Positions 48,661 to 60,668 of a stretch of 64,000 nucleotides of DNA are shown here, one piece after another. Under the pieces are notes generated by a model that was not told the DNA's origin, did no database searches, and saw only the letters and a list, made by a program, of their open reading frames with translations. The position numbers and the translations under genes were made by a program. Within the stretch, counting starts at the first letter, position 1. Each line of letters starts with the position of its first letter. Origin of the DNA: Nomia melanderi (taxonomy: Eukaryota > Arthropoda > Insecta > Hymenoptera > Halictidae); NCBI RefSeq assembly GCF_051020985.1, contig NC_134999.1, positions 12,033,660 through 12,097,659 of the forward strand. The letters are read 5' to 3'.

Positions 48661-50180
48661 TTTAGTGTAATGAAATCTTTCATCGAGCTATGCTGGATAC
48701 ACCATGAACCGATGGTGCAAATTTTCGGGTACCTCTTCCTTCATAGGAAAGATTCGTCGATTATCTTTGGTAGTATCCCTTTCATAATCCGAAATTTTCT
48801 GTTGGAAATATGCTATAATATTCTTCGAGTGACGTGTTTCTTGTGGAATACTTGAAATTATAATATTGTATTATATGTTATAATTTTTAAGTATTTCAAA
48901 TTAATAAAATGTGATTTATATGTGAAAAATGAAATTGAGGTTATGTGTTGTTTGTTTTACCGTTCGAAAGCACGAGTAAAATTATCTTAATCAAATCGTT
49001 TAGATATGTATATTCATTGGAATTGGTGGTACAGTGCAATTTGAAATGTTAGTTGCATTTACAACAACGAATTTCGATAGTAAGAGCTTCGAAATAATCA
49101 TTTCCCTTCATTCCTTTTTCACGACGCTGGGTCTAGTATAATGTTTCAGTTCTCGTCCATCAAGGATATCTAGAGTGTCCAACAATGTTATCTCGAATCT
49201 AGGAAAGCGGATAACAAATGGCCCTCCTTCTGTTCGGCCGCGTGAAATTGTCGAACATTTCGTCCGCGGGCCGGCGCACAAAATTGAATATTTATTTCTT
49301 AATAAAAAGGACTCCAGCAGCAGGACGTTCGGTTCTCAGAAACGGGCCCAGCAGAGGAGCTTCCAGTAATGAGATACGTTACATCGCGAAATATCTGATA
49401 CAATATAAACTTTACGTATTCGTCATCTCGCCGTTTATCATGTTTTGCGTATCACAGCCCACGTTGTAGGTATAAACTGGTACCTCGGTGATCACACGGG
49501 ACCACCCGGGGCCTGTCTCTCGCAATGAAACAAAAAGAAGCCCCACAGTTTCTTAACGAATCGTTTTTGAAGTTTGCTGCTTGCACGAGTATTCGAAATG
49601 TTAAGCGCATCGACGTTTCCCTTCATTCCTTTTTATTTTTACGTGAGGGGACGAGGCAGATCGAATTCGAAAGAATTTTTGATGCAGCCAAAAATTAACC
49701 AAACTTGGAATGGCAAAAAATAGTAGTTTATATAGTTAAAATAATCGAAAATCTCGATTTCTTGAGAAATTGGCTTTAATTTAATAAAAGTAAGATATGT
49801 ATGTAAATAAGTATTGTATATTCTACAAATTCTACATTCCCAACAAGAAAGTCTGTATTTAAGAAAAATTATTTATTTTTCTAAATTTAACTGAAACATT
49901 GCTATTCCCTTATCAATACCTAATTTTGAATGAAACAACCTCTCCAAATAAAAAGAACAAACCCAATTTCCAGTCCTCCACTTTCCAAACAACCCTTCTT
50001 CCCTGCCCTCAACTCCCCAAATAACTAAGAAACCGTCGCATTCGAAGCTCGAACCCACATAATCAGGACAGATCTCAAATCCCTAAAAGGAACTTCAATA
50101 AAACAAATCAATAAAATAAAGGAAACTCAAATGATCGAATCACCAAAAGAAAGCTCGCACACGTAACCCCGAATAACACT
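48660..50180. other. AT-rich spacer
   Basis: AT-rich, G/T-biased to about 49150 and C/A-biased from about 49890. A small GC patch lies at 49170-49660. Nothing recognised. Confidence 0.45.
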
Positions 50181-50900
50181 TCAAACGCGAGAAAGGGGTG
50201 CAACACTAAAATTCTCAGACCTTGACCCCGAAATCGTCCGAGACGAGAAATAGGAACCATTGAAAGCTTATCCGAGTGATGCGCGCCGGACGACGCTATT
50301 TATAATTCCGTGCAACTATTCATCATGAGTGCGCATCACGGGTCACATGTAGCCGCGACTTTCTAAAGGCTGTCTGGCGAACCGGTAGAAACGGAGACGA
50401 GGGAGAAGGAACGGGCGAAATAAAGAGAAAGACGGCACCGGCCACCTCGTACACCCCCTCCCGTCCCTGGCTTCGTTTCTCCTGCTCCTCCCTTTCCGCC
50501 TTTTTCCATGCAATTCCTTCACGGAGCCTCGCCAAAACATCCTGCATTGGGTCTGACACCAGTTCTTTCTCTCTCTTCCTCTCTCGTACACACTCTCTTT
50601 CTCTCTTTCTCCGCCATTAGTACAAAAGCCACCACCGCTCGCGATCATGCCGCCTATCCCTGTGTATACACACGGGGGTTTTTATTGTGAACGGAGCCGC
50701 CACTGGAAGCCACGGTGCGACAGAGAGGAGCAGAGAGGATCACATGTAAATCACGTGTGCCACACACGAGGCGGTTTATGCCGTGAGCGCAGGGACGCTC
50801 AGGTGAGAGAAGAAGACATTGGAATCGGAATGGACGCGGCGGGAACGATGGATAGCTCGATGAAAGGAGGCGAAACCACGCGTCGCCGTCATTGACTTGT
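50180..50900. other. GC-rich island with CT tract
   Basis: CpG-rich, with a CT tract at 50556-50613. Flank counts: 50101-50160 A33 C12 G7 T8; 50941-51060 A21 C11 G38 T50. Frames are open on both strands, to 137 codons, with no known domain. Confidence 0.5.
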
Positions 50901-52240
50901 TTCTTTTTGTTTTTTAGCCTTTTTCTCGGGGGTGCTTGCGAGATTTGTGCGTCGAGATCGGGATATTTGATTTTATTTTTCTGGTCCTTTTGGGGGATTT
51001 TTCTGGTTGCTCTTGCGGGAAAGGGAAATTGATGAATTTGGTTAGTGGTGTGTTTAACGGCAAACATTAGATCGATGCGAAATTCAGTCTGATTTCAAGA
51101 AGTTTATAGTTTTATATTTTAAAAAATTTGATAGCTTTGCTTTTTATTTTGTGGTCTTGATATCATGAGAATTTTGGTAATAATAATCGCAGAAGAGTTT
51201 ACGATAAAAATTTGCAGTGTTCTAAATTAGCATACAATGTTCTATAAAGAATTTGATTGTACATGTTTTACTCGTTTTTTAAAAATTTGTATGAATAATT
51301 TGAATGATGGTAATTGATTCTTCTTTCGACGCGTTGATTTTAAGTTCTGCTGTAAGTTATGATTTATTTTTAATTTAAATAGTCTTTAATTTGTAATTGA
51401 CACGTAATATGCAAATGTTGGCAATAGAGGAGAAGGCAAAAGGAAGCGACAAATATTGCTACCAAAGTGATAGCGGGAGGCCAGACGGGTTGAGCGCGAC
51501 TAGAATGCATACCAATCGCAAGAATGCATCTTGTAAGTCGACGAGGAAGAACGTAAAGTTAATAGAATGACGTTCGGTGTCACGATACGTGAAGCTTCGT
51601 ATAAATGGTCCCCCTGAATAGTTACAACGTCTTTCCGAAACGTGTTAGAAAAATTAATTACATTGTACGTAACCTCGGATCATTTATTTGTCCGCGTAAC
51701 TTCGTTGGGCCGATGCACACGGTAAAACAAACAAGTGCTAACAGTACTTAACACGATCAACAAAAATAAAATTTAATACAACATTAAAATATACAATTTT
51801 TTAATTTTAAAAGCAAACCTTTTTCATCCAGTACCATAATCCATATTGAAAAAAGAACATCATTCTTCAAACTCAACAATAATTACTTATCAGCATCACA
51901 AATTTAACAAAGAATTTATTCGCGGAAATTTCATAGATAAATCCTCAAGGATTAATCCCCATTAATTTCAACAAAGTATAATCCCTCATATTCCAAATAA
52001 AAACTTTCCTCCTCAAATTTCAATTAAAGAAACAAGACACCGCCGCCAAAAAAGAATTTCAATCACATTACCCGCCGTTCGTTCTCATTAATCCTCGAAG
52101 CAACGCATTCTACAACGTTGCACACTTGTAATACGAACCCCGGTCGATCAATTAATATTCATTACACCAGAAACCCGAGTACACAAATCTCTTTTCAATC
52201 CGTACGTTTAAAAATGCTCAAGAAACGAACGAAAAGGAAA
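50901..52240. other. AT-rich spacer
   Basis: G/T-rich at the left, C/A-rich from about 51730. A small GC patch lies at 51420-51730. No gene. Confidence 0.45.
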
Positions 52241-52242
52241 AA

Positions 52243-52313
52243 CGAAGAAGAAGAAGAAGAAGACGAAGAAGAAGAAGAAGAAGAGGAAGCAGAAGAGGAA
52301 GAAGAAGAAAGTA
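52243..52313 (+). repeat. GAA trinucleotide tract
   Basis: Mostly (GAA)n with GAC, GAG and GCA interruptions, about 70 bp. On the minus strand it reads as poly-Leu. Confidence 0.85.
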
Positions 52314-52329
52314 ACTCGAATGTATGCGT

Positions 52330-52671
52330 AGTATATTGGTCACGTTTTTATTAACGAAACTCTCGGTCGCCAAATTGATGAAGACATTCATCGTCACCGC
52401 GTTCCCGCCAATTAGCCGGGAGACGGTGTGTGCTGCAGTGTGCAAATCACGTGAACGAGGCGCAAGCGTGTGTCCTTTGTACGCGTGCGTGCGCGTGCGT
52501 GCGCTCGTGAATGACGGTTGATGGTTTTCAAAGAAAGCTTCATCATCGTCGTCGTCGTCGTTGTCGTCGTCGTCATCATCCTCATCCTCATCATCATCGT
52601 CGTCGTCGTCGTCGTCGTTGTCGTCGTTGTCGTCGTTGTCGTCGTCGTCATCATCCTCATCATCATCGTCG

Positions 52672-52766
<95 letters not shown>

Positions 52767-52767
52767 G

Positions 52768-52799
<32 letters not shown>

Positions 52800-53160
52800 G
52801 TCATCATCATCAACGTCAGAACCGCACATATAATCAAGAGCAGAATTCTTCATGCCGTAGAATAGTGCTTGTTCGATTATCGGCCTCGGGTCTTTATCAA
52901 ATCCCATCGCATACCGGTACGCGTATGCCCATAGGTGGACGGGCTGTCATACACCGATGAAATCTTGCGCCAACGATCTGCCCAGAGATCCAGAGGGACG
53001 GGGGCCTGCGTCGTGTCATCCGATGCTACACGCGAAACAATCGTGCCCGCGTATCATGTTTTATTTATAACGCTCGCCTTATGATCTTCGGCCCGTGTTG
53101 CGTCTACGAATCCTGCTCCGACGCGACGCGGATCTATCGATGACTGTCTCTCTCGGTGTT
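52330..53160. other. GC-rich island containing the TCG/TCA tract
   Basis: CpG-rich DNA on both sides of the trinucleotide tract. Left flank (51730-52200) A/C-rich, right flank (53160-53350) G/T-rich. It includes a GCGTGCGTGCGCGTGCGTGC run at 52482-52501. No gene is called. Confidence 0.45.
52537..52813 (+). repeat. TCG/TCA trinucleotide microsatellite (about 277 bp)
   Basis: TCG-rich in the left third and pure TCA in the right two thirds. The block TTGTCGTCGTCGTCATCATC occurs at 52561 and again at 52636, showing a 75-bp internal duplication. All frames are open; the minus strand reads as poly-Asp. Confidence 0.9.
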
Positions 53161-53559
53161 GAATATTTGGGTCGGTGGAGATTGGGCTGAGACTGAGCAA
53201 CAAATTGAGTGATTTGGGTCTGATAAGACATGATTAGTTAATTTGTTCTTGATGATTTGGAAGCGCTTTTGAATTTGAGAATTGAATTTCTTGGGGTTAA
53301 GTGATTGTTGAGTTGGTGATCAATTTGGAGTGAGATTTGAGAAGGTTGCTTTTTTGGCAATGATTTCTAGATAGAGGATACTGTAATGTGTGATATTGTT
53401 ATCTGAGAAGTTTGTGTAAACAACGAATACTGGATTCCATCATTTATCACATCGGTTTTAGAAAAATTTTATCTTTTAGATCAAATATTGATAATATAAT
53501 TAATATGATTGAAACTGATCTTTCGCGAAGCTTCGTTTAGACTTTAAACTTCAGACCAT

Positions 53560-54130
53560 CTCTAAATCTACGCCAGATTTAGCGAAAGCTGAAGCAACAG
53601 GATTCGTTTCCGGAGGACCATGAAAAGGTCCAAACGAGCAAAACAGGCCACTTTAATTCTTCCTAGGGGTACTTCCTCTCCGCGATTCCCGACATCTGCG
53701 TGACACCCTTCCTACCGCCCTAAACCGCGCGTAAACAGTCCGGTGATAGACCAGTAACAGAGAAGCACCCCGAGACTTTACGATCCGGCGCCCGTTACTC
53801 GTTTCCTCTATTTTTGAAGACCGTCGCTCTCCACGTACGCGGCCGCCCCGTGGTACCCACGTGTACACCAGAATGGAATTTCCAGAGTGGTTAGCGAAGG
53901 CGGTCGTGTACGTGGGCAGAGGCGCGCGTACACATAGGGAGAACCATCAGGTTCCGGCGATACAGCTTTTTACGCACGGCTTCTTGCAAGGACACCCGAT
54001 GTGGATCATCCTTAAGGCGTTCCGTGACCTTTTCTGATTCCCACATACATTTGCCACCGCATGACCCTTATTTGGAGAAAAATGTAAAGGAATGCGCACC
54101 GATGACTGTGTTCCCTCAGATTTTTCGTTT
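53560..54130. other. GC-rich island
   Basis: CpG-rich, with short open frames on the minus strand (71 and 67 codons) that were not recognised. A pB-1 MITE follows at 54182. Confidence 0.4.
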
Positions 54131-54181
54131 AGTCGGCTAATTAACTCCACGTGGTTGTTGTAAAAACAGAGGGATATTTAA

Positions 54182-54398
54182 CACTAGAACTACTAGATGG
54201 GTCAAAATCACCCATTCTTGATTTCTTCTTTCACAATTATTGAAAAGATACAAATGCTCCTCGGAGAAATTACGAAGTAACTTGATTTAGTAACATACAA
54301 GATGCGGGATAAGCCGACTGACAGGTTATTAAACGTATTCTTCTAATTCTTATAGTAAAATAACAAAAAATTAATTTGACTGTTCGGTAGTTCTAGTG
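54182..54398 (+). mobile_element. TTAA-flanked MITE, family pB-1, complete
   Basis: A 217-bp element between TTAA 54178-54181 and 54399-54402. The ends CACTAGAACTAC and GGTAGTTCTAGTG form an inverted repeat of about 12 bp. It aligns through its length with 7497-7716. No coding capacity. Confidence 0.7.
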
Positions 54399-54399
54399 T

Positions 54400-54880
54400 T
54401 AAAAATGGCCAATGTATATGGTAGCAATTAATGTAAAAGTAACTTTAAGTAGATACTTTTTTAATGTTGCTTTCAGTCGAGAAGAGGTTCTATCGATAAA
54501 TAGCGGCGTTAATTATTAAAACACCCTTTTTAAAACACTAAAATTCATGGGAATTTCAAAAATATGAGGACATTAAAATGTGGTCAATATTTCCGTTGGG
54601 AGCAATAGAAAAATTACCATTGAAAATCTACATGACTTTTTCAATACTCTTCTGAATCTAAAAGAGGTTATGTTGACAAATGGCGGCGCTATGTATTGAA
54701 ACAACTCCTCCAGGAATTTCAGTATCATCAAGAAAATAAAAAACACATAACCTTTCAATATCTAATACCATCCTTCTGTATCTATATATAATTGACTTTT
54801 ATCCCTTAATAACAATATACAATGATTATTTCTAACTATTAGTTTCCTCTAACAAAGTAGCTGACCATCCACGTTCCCCT
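54400..54880. other. AT-rich spacer
   Basis: AT-rich. A phrase around AAATGGCGGCGCTA / AAATAGCGGCGTTA with AAACA near it occurs twice (54494-54521 and 54678-54704), suggesting an old duplication of about 180 bp. Confidence 0.4.
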
Positions 54881-55490
54881 ACCGCAGCGCATTATCGCCC
54901 GTACACTCTTGCGCGAGACTAACGTTCACGGTTCGCAATTAACGCGAAATCCTCCCCGGGCGGGTGCAACGAACCGATCAACGCCAATTAAAAGATCCGC
55001 GAGCGAAGAGTCCACAGGTGGAAACAAACAGAACGTTCCAGTGCGGTCTTTCGGAATACCTGGCGCGCGGAGTTACAGAATTTATCCAATCGCTTCCGAA
55101 CCAGTTCGAACGGAATAGCGGTGGCCAAATGCGAGCCGCTTCGATCGAAAATATTCAATTTAGAGCTAGAAACTGGGCAAGGCCTAAAAATCCCGGCAGC
55201 CACCAAAAGGATCGATGGAAAAGCCGAGCCGACCGGTCTGGTTAAACCAGTTGGCTAGGCCGTTTACTGCTCGTCGCGAATGTTGATTGCGGCGGAAAAA
55301 TGATCAGCAAAACGGTGAAATTAACCGGTAGACTATCGGGCTCGCATGGCGCGTATTTAAACCACCGGGATGAAACAGTTCGAACCCTATTGCCGTTCGG
55401 TACGCCACGGGAAGGCTTATTACGAGCCTCTGCCCGCTTGGAATTCCGCGTCGCGTTAGATCGCGTGATTGTTAGATCACGAGGGAAATA
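54880..55490. other. GC-rich island
   Basis: CpG-rich; left flank C/A-biased, right flank (55500-55900) G/T-biased. Overlapping + frames of 69, 93 and 65 codons are open but not recognised. Confidence 0.4.
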
Positions 55491-56590
55491 TGTCTAGATC
55501 ATTTTTCTTTACCATTCAGAATATCATCTTCTCATATTTTTGTATTCTAGATAAAATGTAACTCAAATCGAATGGACAAGAGTATAGTAGTTTTATAGGA
55601 GGATTTTTTTTTTAAATTGGCAACCGATAATTATGACCAATAGGAATGAAATGATAGGTTAGAACTGATGTTGTTTTAAGAATTGAAATTTGTCGAAATA
55701 CGATTGGTGATTATTATAGTGAAAATTTGTTAAATTTATGTTAGAAGTTCTTTTCTATATGTAACGAGACGAAATTGAATTGTTAATGTACGGAAGTACC
55801 AATGAGATCTCAAGGTTGGCTTCGTCGATGACAAGCGTATTTGATACGAGTTCAACGACCCGTGCTTCAAGACCGGCCAAGGTCACTCAAGGTCACATTG
55901 CGAAGTAATCTTGAAAGTGCAGCTCGTAACAGGATTACTCAATCGAAGTATGCGTTACGTAACATGGAGAAATCAAAGTAGGAATCAGTAGTTGCGATTT
56001 ATTTAGAATCAATGATTCGTGAAAAGTATATAACTTTATTATTTAAGGATTTATAATATCGTGAAGAAACAGTTACCAGAATCTGTTTATAAATCACTTA
56101 AGATCTATAATGCCGTACCAATTATTAAATGAAATACATCATTATTTTAGCCGTACAGGTATTAAATATAATTTCACTTTAATCAGTGCGCTATTAATTT
56201 CTTAATCTAAGATCTCTATCATCGAAGAATTAAAAAGCTTTAACTTTATTAAACTCACTGTATAATATTCGCCACATTGTGGACTGGATGTTACAAGGCA
56301 AGGGCTTAAAACATCACGGTTGGACGCTTCGACCAATCCCGGTGATGTCGGTTACAAATTCCGGCGTATCAAAACGGTCATCGTGTATTGTGTCGAAAAA
56401 CAATACAAAAAAGGCATGGCCGGACTAATTGGCGGTGCGATGAAAAGCGGGCAAAGTGTTACTTGTTGTATGCCTGTCGAAATCGATGGAATGAAGTTTC
56501 ATATCGAATCAATGCAATCAAAAACCTGATCCCAGGAAGGGGGGGGGGGGCGAGAGTGAGATTCAAAGTGACGTAGAGGAAAAAATAGAA
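55490..56590. other. AT-rich spacer with isolated open frame
   Basis: AT-rich. A right-end remnant of pB-3 (AAGGCAAGGG before CTTAA) lies at 56292-56308. A 69-codon + frame (56320-56529) follows; its translation was not recognised and no splice context supports it. A run of 12 G sits at 56539-56550. Confidence 0.35.
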
Positions 56591-56699
56591 TAGAACAATG
56601 GGAATGAACCAAAAGAATAGCAACAAAACTGAGCAATCAAAAGAAAAGAAAAGAAAGACAGTAAGGGCGGAATAATGGGGAAAAAAGTACAGCAAGAAT

Positions 56700-56868
56700 A
56701 TTAAAATAGAATATTGGTAATAAAAGTAACCATGAAAAACGGAACCATGACAATAAAAATAGAATGAAAAATGGGATTATGGCAATAAGAATAGAACAAT
56801 CAGAAATAGAACTATGGCAATAAAAATAAAACAACGAAAAATGGAACTACGGCAATGAGAATAGAACA
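56700..56868 (+). repeat. 35-bp minisatellite, about 4 units
   Basis: Units of the type GAAAAATGGAACTATGGCAA followed by TAAGAATAGAACAA recur about every 35 bp (anchors GACAATA 56748, GGCAATA 56780, GGCAATA 56815, GGCAATG 56850). A-rich strand on top. Confidence 0.6.
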
Positions 56869-56899
56869 ACCACAACTGATGAGGAACTCAATCAGATCC

Positions 56900-57560
56900 G
56901 GATGTTCCCATAAGGTAAAACGCGTAAAGGTTATCGATCGCGCGTGCACAAGGCCGCCAAGGTCCGACTATTAATTTAATTGTCGGATGGGAAGATGGAG
57001 AGAGGTGTGCTCCGAATGCGATCGCCGCGGCGTTTCGACAGTTCGACCGGTGACCGGTCGTGGAATTCAGCATCGCGGGAGGCGCGCGATCCCCGCTACC
57101 AATGCACGCCGCGGAATCCTGCGTCGTGCTGCAGTCGGGATCGACGATCGAGCCGATCGAGAAAAAGGGAGCGACCCCACCCCCCCCCTCTCCAACATCA
57201 CGCAGTGCCCAATCGTTTATTTCTCGATTTTTCGTTTCGGACCTCTTTAGCGGGAAAAACGAGTTACCGTAAACGAATGTCGATTAATCGCCAATATAAT
57301 TTCCTTGTTTACGCGTGAACTGTCGCCAACCGAGTTTCGACTAGTTTTTCGTTGGCGACTGGTACGGCGATCGAAGACGGTGGCCAACGGCTGAAGAAAC
57401 CGAAGGAATTCCGCGACGCAGGTGTCGATTTAATAGACGTTTCTCGGACGTTACGTTTCATGGGCGAGCGAGCTTGGACGCCGATGACGTTCGGTGGGTC
57501 GCAAATTATCGTAACAGTACTCTTTTTCCGGTTTTTTGGTTGTTACGTTTAGTTGTTTTA
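56900..57560. other. GC-rich island
   Basis: CpG-rich, with a run of 9 C at 57180-57188. Three + frames (to 112 codons) overlap, none recognised. Confidence 0.4.
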
Positions 57561-57699
57561 GAAAATAGATTATTAATATTTTATATTCGAACTTTTTCGC
57601 CATGTTGAGTAATGCATATTTTTTATTTTATCAGTTAAATCGACGATTGAAAATTGAAATTAATGGAACATGAAATCACCCGCAGCCAGTGTTTAACTG

Positions 57700-57816
57700 T
57701 AAATTCAAACAGTTTGACCTTCAGTGCAATATACTGTTGGTGTGTCTGGGAGGCACATTTCGGGTACAACTCCAAACTTCGGCAGTGTCTGTGAGGAGTA
57801 CTTCGAGTGCAAAAGG
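57700..57816 (-). mobile_element. Right-end remnant of MITE family pB-2
   Basis: Ends ACTTCGAGTGCAAAAGG directly before TTAA 57817-57820, matching the pB-2 right end. The left boundary was not identified. Confidence 0.45.
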
Positions 57817-57820
57817 TTAA

Positions 57821-58052
57821 CCCCTTGCCTTGTAACAACGTGTCGGATTCGTAGCGAAGATTTTAAAAGGAATCTAACAAGGATAAATATTACTCAATCC
57901 TTTGGAACTCAAATTAAATATTATTCTTCTGTCATAAATGATTATGCCTTTTTTTACTACCAATACTTATAATTTCTGTTTTTTTTAACACATTATTAAT
58001 AGCAATATAGTTGTATCGATCATAGCTCAGAAGTAAATCATAGAGCAATGAG
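57821..58052 (+). mobile_element. TTAA MITE, family pB-3, copy D
   Basis: A 232-bp element between TTAA 57817-57820 and 58053-58056. The left end is CCCCTTGCCTTGTAACAACG; the right end is ATAGAGCAATGAG. The interior GTGTCGGATTCG and AAATATTACTCAAT phrases align with copies A and C. Its left TTAA is shared with the pB-2 remnant. Confidence 0.65.
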
Positions 58053-58329
58053 TTAATATTATTGATTAATTTTTGTAGTAACTTTCAACGTAAGTTATGT
58101 TGACAATTGAATGAACTTCTTTGCAATGTTGACTGTTGATGGATCAATCGTATGACGAGAATATCAAAACAAATTTAATAAATTTCAATGAAAATTAGAA
58201 GAATAATAGGAATTATACTGATTATTAGCAAATGTAGGTAGAAATCTTGATTATACAACTTAATAACAATAACACAAACAATTTCCGTGAACAAGTAACA
58301 AAACCAAAGCAACATTTATCATCGTGTCA

Positions 58330-59070
58330 GCAAATACACACCGCGCATACCGTCAACCCCGCGCAAACCCTAATAAGTCAAAGCGGCAACCGCGATAATT
58401 GCAGCCACTATTGAACCCTCGTTCACAACGAAATTTCCCATCAACCCTTGTTTGGTCAGATGGGGCGCAATATTTCCTAAAATCCGCGGAGAACGATCGC
58501 CGGTTTTTACGAACGAATACGTGAAACAAAGGAGGACGCGGCCCGCGTAGAAGTAACTCAGTTAAGAAAAAGGCACGCGCGGGACTCAAAACATCCGCAA
58601 AAAACAGGCTAAGTGTTCGGTTTTTGCTGAAAGTGTACGAGGAAATCGGCTCGGCGTGTTTTTGCTAGTTGACATTTCGGCCCCCCGGCGCGGCGCAGCA
58701 GTCAGAATGGCGGATGCCGCGCAAAGGGGTTGCGGAGAGAGGGTTGCACCGGCGGGCAGAGAAGGAATTCAATAATCTCTTTACCAGGGTGTCACGTAGG
58801 TGCCTGCAGTTGCCCCGGCAAGTTTTTTCGTTTATCACGTACGAATCGGGTAGGAGTTCCAGCGGACCGTGGGATCAAACAGGATTTCCGACAAGGTGCG
58901 GTAACCGAATACACACCGATCCCGTGCCTCCGACCGGCCGAGGTATTTCGACCGAGGAAAGTATTCTTTTCCAATCCATTTAACGATCGCTAGGTCAAAC
59001 CCCCGGCTGGATACACTTCTCAGCAAACTGGACGCTGAGGGAGAAAAAGGATTGATCCGAGGATAGATCG
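58330..59070. other. GC-rich island
   Basis: CpG-rich, left flank (58230-58330) C/A-rich, right flank (59080-59300) G/T-rich. Frames to 104 codons overlap on both strands without recognisable similarity. Confidence 0.45.
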
Positions 59071-59439
59071 GTGTCTTTCGACTGGAATTTTTTATTTGTT
59101 CAATGTTTCACTTGAGTTGTTTATTTGTTGTTTCGGATGCTGAGGATTGCTACATTGTGAATGGCTTGTGGCTGGTTTTGGATTTGTTGGTTGAAAGTGT
59201 GGCGAAGTTCTTAGCATTTTAGCTACCGGAGGTTATTGAATGGAATTTAAACAGTTGAGTTTAAGTGATTGACTACTAAGGATTAGGTACTAGAGTTTTC
59301 AATTTGGCAAGAATTTCTTTTGGAACATCTAGACATTTCAAATAATATATTAGGAATATATTTTTAAATTGAAATGAAGAAAATGAATTGAAATAGTATA
59401 CATCAAACGTTTCGTAACGGATAATATATAATCTAAAAA
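59070..59439. other. Spacer left of the mariner
   Basis: G/T-rich, then AT-rich; ends at the TA (59440-59441) where the mariner inserted. Confidence 0.5.
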
Positions 59440-59441
59440 TA

Positions 59442-59469
59442 TTAGGTTGGGGAAAAAGAAATCCATTAT
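59442..59469. repeat. Mariner left terminal inverted repeat
   Basis: 28 bp beginning TTAGGTTGGGGAAAAAG. It differs from the other end only at positions 4, 8 and 9 (G here, A in the partner). Confidence 0.9.
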
Positions 59470-59494
59470 TTTTACGTGAACTTCAAGACTTTAT

Positions 59495-60513
59495 TTAACA
59501 TATTTCGGATTGTCCGATTTGGGTCAAATATGCACCGTTTTGTTCCATAATTTGTTGCCATTTTAAAGGTAGCTTCATAATGCCGCTCTCACAAAAGGCT
59601 CGGTCCCTATTGGCGAGAAACTCTAGTAATCGATTTTCACAATCTTCTCTTGATGCCAATTTCTTATCACTAAGGAAATTTTGCAATACAAGAAAAACAT
59701 GATAATCGCTTAGTGCCAGGTCCGGACTATATGGTGGATGCATCAAAACTTCCCAACCAAGCTCCCGGAGTTTCTGGCGAGACACTGTAGACGTGTGTGG
59801 CCTGGCGTTGTCCTGGTAGAACACAACACCTCTCCTGTTGGCCAATTCTGGCCGTTTCTGGTCAATCGCTAGCTTCAAACGGTCCAGTCGTTGACAGTAG
59901 GCATCCGAATTTAGTGTTTGGCCATATGGAAGCAACTCATAATAAATGATTTCTTTCCAGTCGCACCAAATGCACAGCAGAACCTTCTTAGCCGTTAGTC
60001 GTGGTTTGACCACAATCGTTTTCGCATAATATTGTCGTATGTGACCCATTTCTCATCCCCAATCACCATCTGTTTAAGAAATGGGTCGATTTCATTCCGT
60101 TTGGATAAGGCTTCGCAGATGGAAATTCGATCCGTCATGTTTCTTTGTGTTAATTGGTGTGGCACCCAAACATCAAGCTTCTTTTTGAATCCAGCTTTAT
60201 GCAAATGGTTTAAAACTGTTTTACGGTCGATCTTTAGCTCCTAGGAGATGCTACGACTGCTAACATGTCGGTCAACTTCGATTATTTCTGTGATTTTATC
60301 GGCATTTTCGACAACGGGCCTATATGTGCGAGGTGCATATTTAACATCAAGAATATCTGAACGGAATCGACGAAACCAAAATTGCACGTAATTAGCAGTT
60401 ACAGTATCGGCACCATAAACACCATTCACAATTTCAGCCCCCTGGCTTGCATTTTCGCTTTTATCAAAGAAAAACTGTAAAATGTACCGAATTTTCTCTT
60501 TATTGATTTCCAT
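59495..60513 (-). pseudogene. Mariner transposase, degenerate
   Basis: In the family this protein of about 345 residues binds the terminal repeats, cuts the element out and joins it at TA. The likely start is the ATG at 60513 (MEINKEKIRYIL); an upstream in-frame ATG exists at 60549. The N-terminal helix-turn-helix region reads to SRSIS, then TAG at 60241-60243 where the family has a glutamine-type codon. The frame continues as ELKIDRKTVLNHL and KKLDVWVPHQLTQ, a mariner hallmark (WVPHEL). The catalytic GDEKW (Asp codon 60055-60057) follows. Near 60005 a small deletion removes the linker between KRLWS and KPRLT and shifts the frame. Downstream are YQDNARPH (Asp 59810-59812) and SPDLALSDYH (Asp 59705-59707), separated by 34 residues: an intact D,D34D. 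SPDLAL replaces the usual SPDLAP. Confidence 0.93.
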
Positions 60514-60668
60514 TTTTAACACCCTGTAACTTACAACTGAATGGGCCAAACAAAAAACAGCAAAAGAATTTTTTTAGTGAGAAACGTCACCTTTCCAACG
60601 AGCATAAATCTGAAATTGTTTGATCGATACTTTACAAGATATCGATCACTACAGCCATCTACCGAAAT

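Noticed and set aside
49443..49466. TATCACAGCCCACGTTG, similar to the seed of miR-2/13 family microRNAs
   Set aside because: Only the first 10 nt agree and no hairpin partner is visible around it.
52218..52907. 229-codon minus-strand frame with more than 100 Asp residues
   Set aside because: The poly-Asp and poly-Leu parts are translations of TCG/TCA and GAA microsatellites. The rest has no recognisable domain, and all other frames are open too.
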